Assembly: GCA_963771025.1 (NCBI GenBank) | Contig: CAVYRL010000002.1 | Span: 124,001-188,000 of the forward strand | DNA from: Miltoncostaea sp963771025 | GTDB taxonomy: Bacteria; Actinomycetota; Thermoleophilia; Miltoncostaeales; Miltoncostaeaceae | Direction: 5' to 3' | DNA length: 64,000 nucleotides | Shown here: in pieces, positions 63,379 through 64,000 of the stretch | Numbering within the stretch: position 1 is the stretch's first letter | How the letters are laid out: each line of letters begins with the position of its first letter | Program-made: the position numbers and the translations under genes | Notes under the pieces: generated by a model | The model's database searches: none | Told to the model about the DNA's origin: nothing | Seen by the model: only the letters and a program-made list of their open reading frames with translations

Positions 63379-64000
63379 ATGCTGAAGTCCATCCTCACTT
63401 CGCTGCGCTCCCCGGAGCTTCGTAAGAAGCTCCTCTTCACGGCGTTCATCCTCGCCGTGTACCGGTTCGGCTCCTACGTGCCGACGCCGGGGGTCAACCT
63501 CGACGCCCTCCAGGCGGCGATCGACCAGCGCGGCAGCCGCCTGCTCGACTTCCTCAACCTCTTCGCCGGCGGCGCGCTGACCCGGTTCGCGGTGTTCGCG
63601 CTCGGCATCATGCCGTACATCACGGCGAGCATCATCCTGCAGCTGATGACCGTCGTCATCCCGACGCTCGAGCGCCTCCAGAAGGAGGGCGAGAGCGGCC
63701 AGCAGAAGATCACCCAGTACACGCGGTACTTCACCGTGGTGCTGGCCCTGCTGCAGTCGATGGCCTACGTCCTCTACTTCCGCTCTCAGGATGCGCTGCC
63801 CGGTTTCAGCCCCGGCCGCTTCTACCTGATCGTGCTCTCGGTGACGACGGGCACCGTGCTGCTGATGTGGCTCGGCGAGCTCATCACCCAGCGCGGCGTG
63901 GGCAACGGCATCTCGTTGCTGATCTTCGCGAGCATCGTGTCCTCGGTGCCCGACGCGGTGAGCGGTTGGCTGACGCTGCCGCCGGTGTCGCAGGTGCTGA
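63379..64000 (+). CDS. secY: Preprotein translocase subunit SecY (3' truncated by window end)
   Basis: 207 residues visible. The start (LKSILTSLRSPELRKKLLFTAFILAVYRFGSYVPTPGV) and the first membrane segments with the plug-like region SRLLDFLNLFAGGAL are typical. LLIFASIVSSVPDAV is the last clear helix before the edge. TAGGGA ribosome site before the ATG. It forms the Sec channel with SecE (26844) and ends the ribosomal operon in the usual place. Confidence 0.97.
   Translation, partial: MLKSILTSLRSPELRKKLLFTAFILAVYRFGSYVPTPGVNLDALQAAIDQRGSRLLDFLNLFAGGALTRFAVFALGIMPYITASIILQLMTVVIPTLERLQKEGESGQQKITQYTRYFTVVLALLQSMAYVLYFRSQDALPGFSPGRFYLIVLSVTTGTVLLMWLGELITQRGVGNGISLLIFASIVSSVPDAVSGWLTLPPVSQVL

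Overview
This is a very GC-rich bacterial chromosome segment with dense, short-spaced operons. The order rpmG - tRNA-Trp - secE - nusG - rplKA - rplJL - rpoBC - rpsLG - fusA - tuf - S10/spc operon, the zinc-binding L33 and S14, the many GTG/TTG starts, a form I CO dehydrogenase and Lon with Hsp20 fit an actinomycetote. A deep-branching class such as Thermoleophilia is my guess from gene content, not a measured placement. I saw no CRISPR array, rRNA, insertion sequence or phage gene, and no gene-free stretch over 300 bases.

Region 1 (1-8937) is a molybdoenzyme island. It holds the end of a form II-type CO dehydrogenase-like hydroxylase (large subunit, then FAD subunit), the cofactor genes moaA, mobA and moeA, fdhD with an FdhF/YdeP-type oxidoreductase, and a MocA-like cytidylyltransferase that would make the cofactor form used by CO dehydrogenases.

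Region 2 (about 8986-19780) is a form I CO dehydrogenase cluster. Five consecutive small single-pass membrane proteins lead into coxM, coxS, coxL (with the AYRCSFR active-site loop), an XdhC-YHS fusion (coxF-like), coxD and coxE. Then come a 55-residue Cys/His protein and a free-standing degenerate fragment of CoxL. A YceI protein on the other strand, coxG and a zinc-ribbon protein follow. The membrane proteins, the CoxL fragment and the two Cys-rich proteins are the least explained part of the window and the best candidate for something undescribed.

Region 3 (19749-26477) is mixed: a possible nuclease-like protein, a DUF2182 membrane protein, hsp20-lon, an acyl-CoA synthetase with a small partner, and two small unknown genes.

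Region 4 (26550-64000) is the core transcription/translation region. It is broken by accessory genes in unusual places: two secreted subtilases between rplL and rpoB, a MepA-like peptidase and a membrane-anchored protein between rpoC and rpsL, and a glucuronyl-epimerase-like protein plus a large FAD/Fe-S oxidase between fusA and tuf. From rpsJ to secY the order is canonical. The rplD tail carries an apparent one-base frameshift.

Regulation visible in the sequence includes a recurring -10-like TAGGCT/TANNNT 6-7 bases before several start codons, suggesting leaderless transcription. There are also promoters for the cox operon, rplA, rpoB and tuf, an L10-leader-like structure, and five good hairpin terminators.
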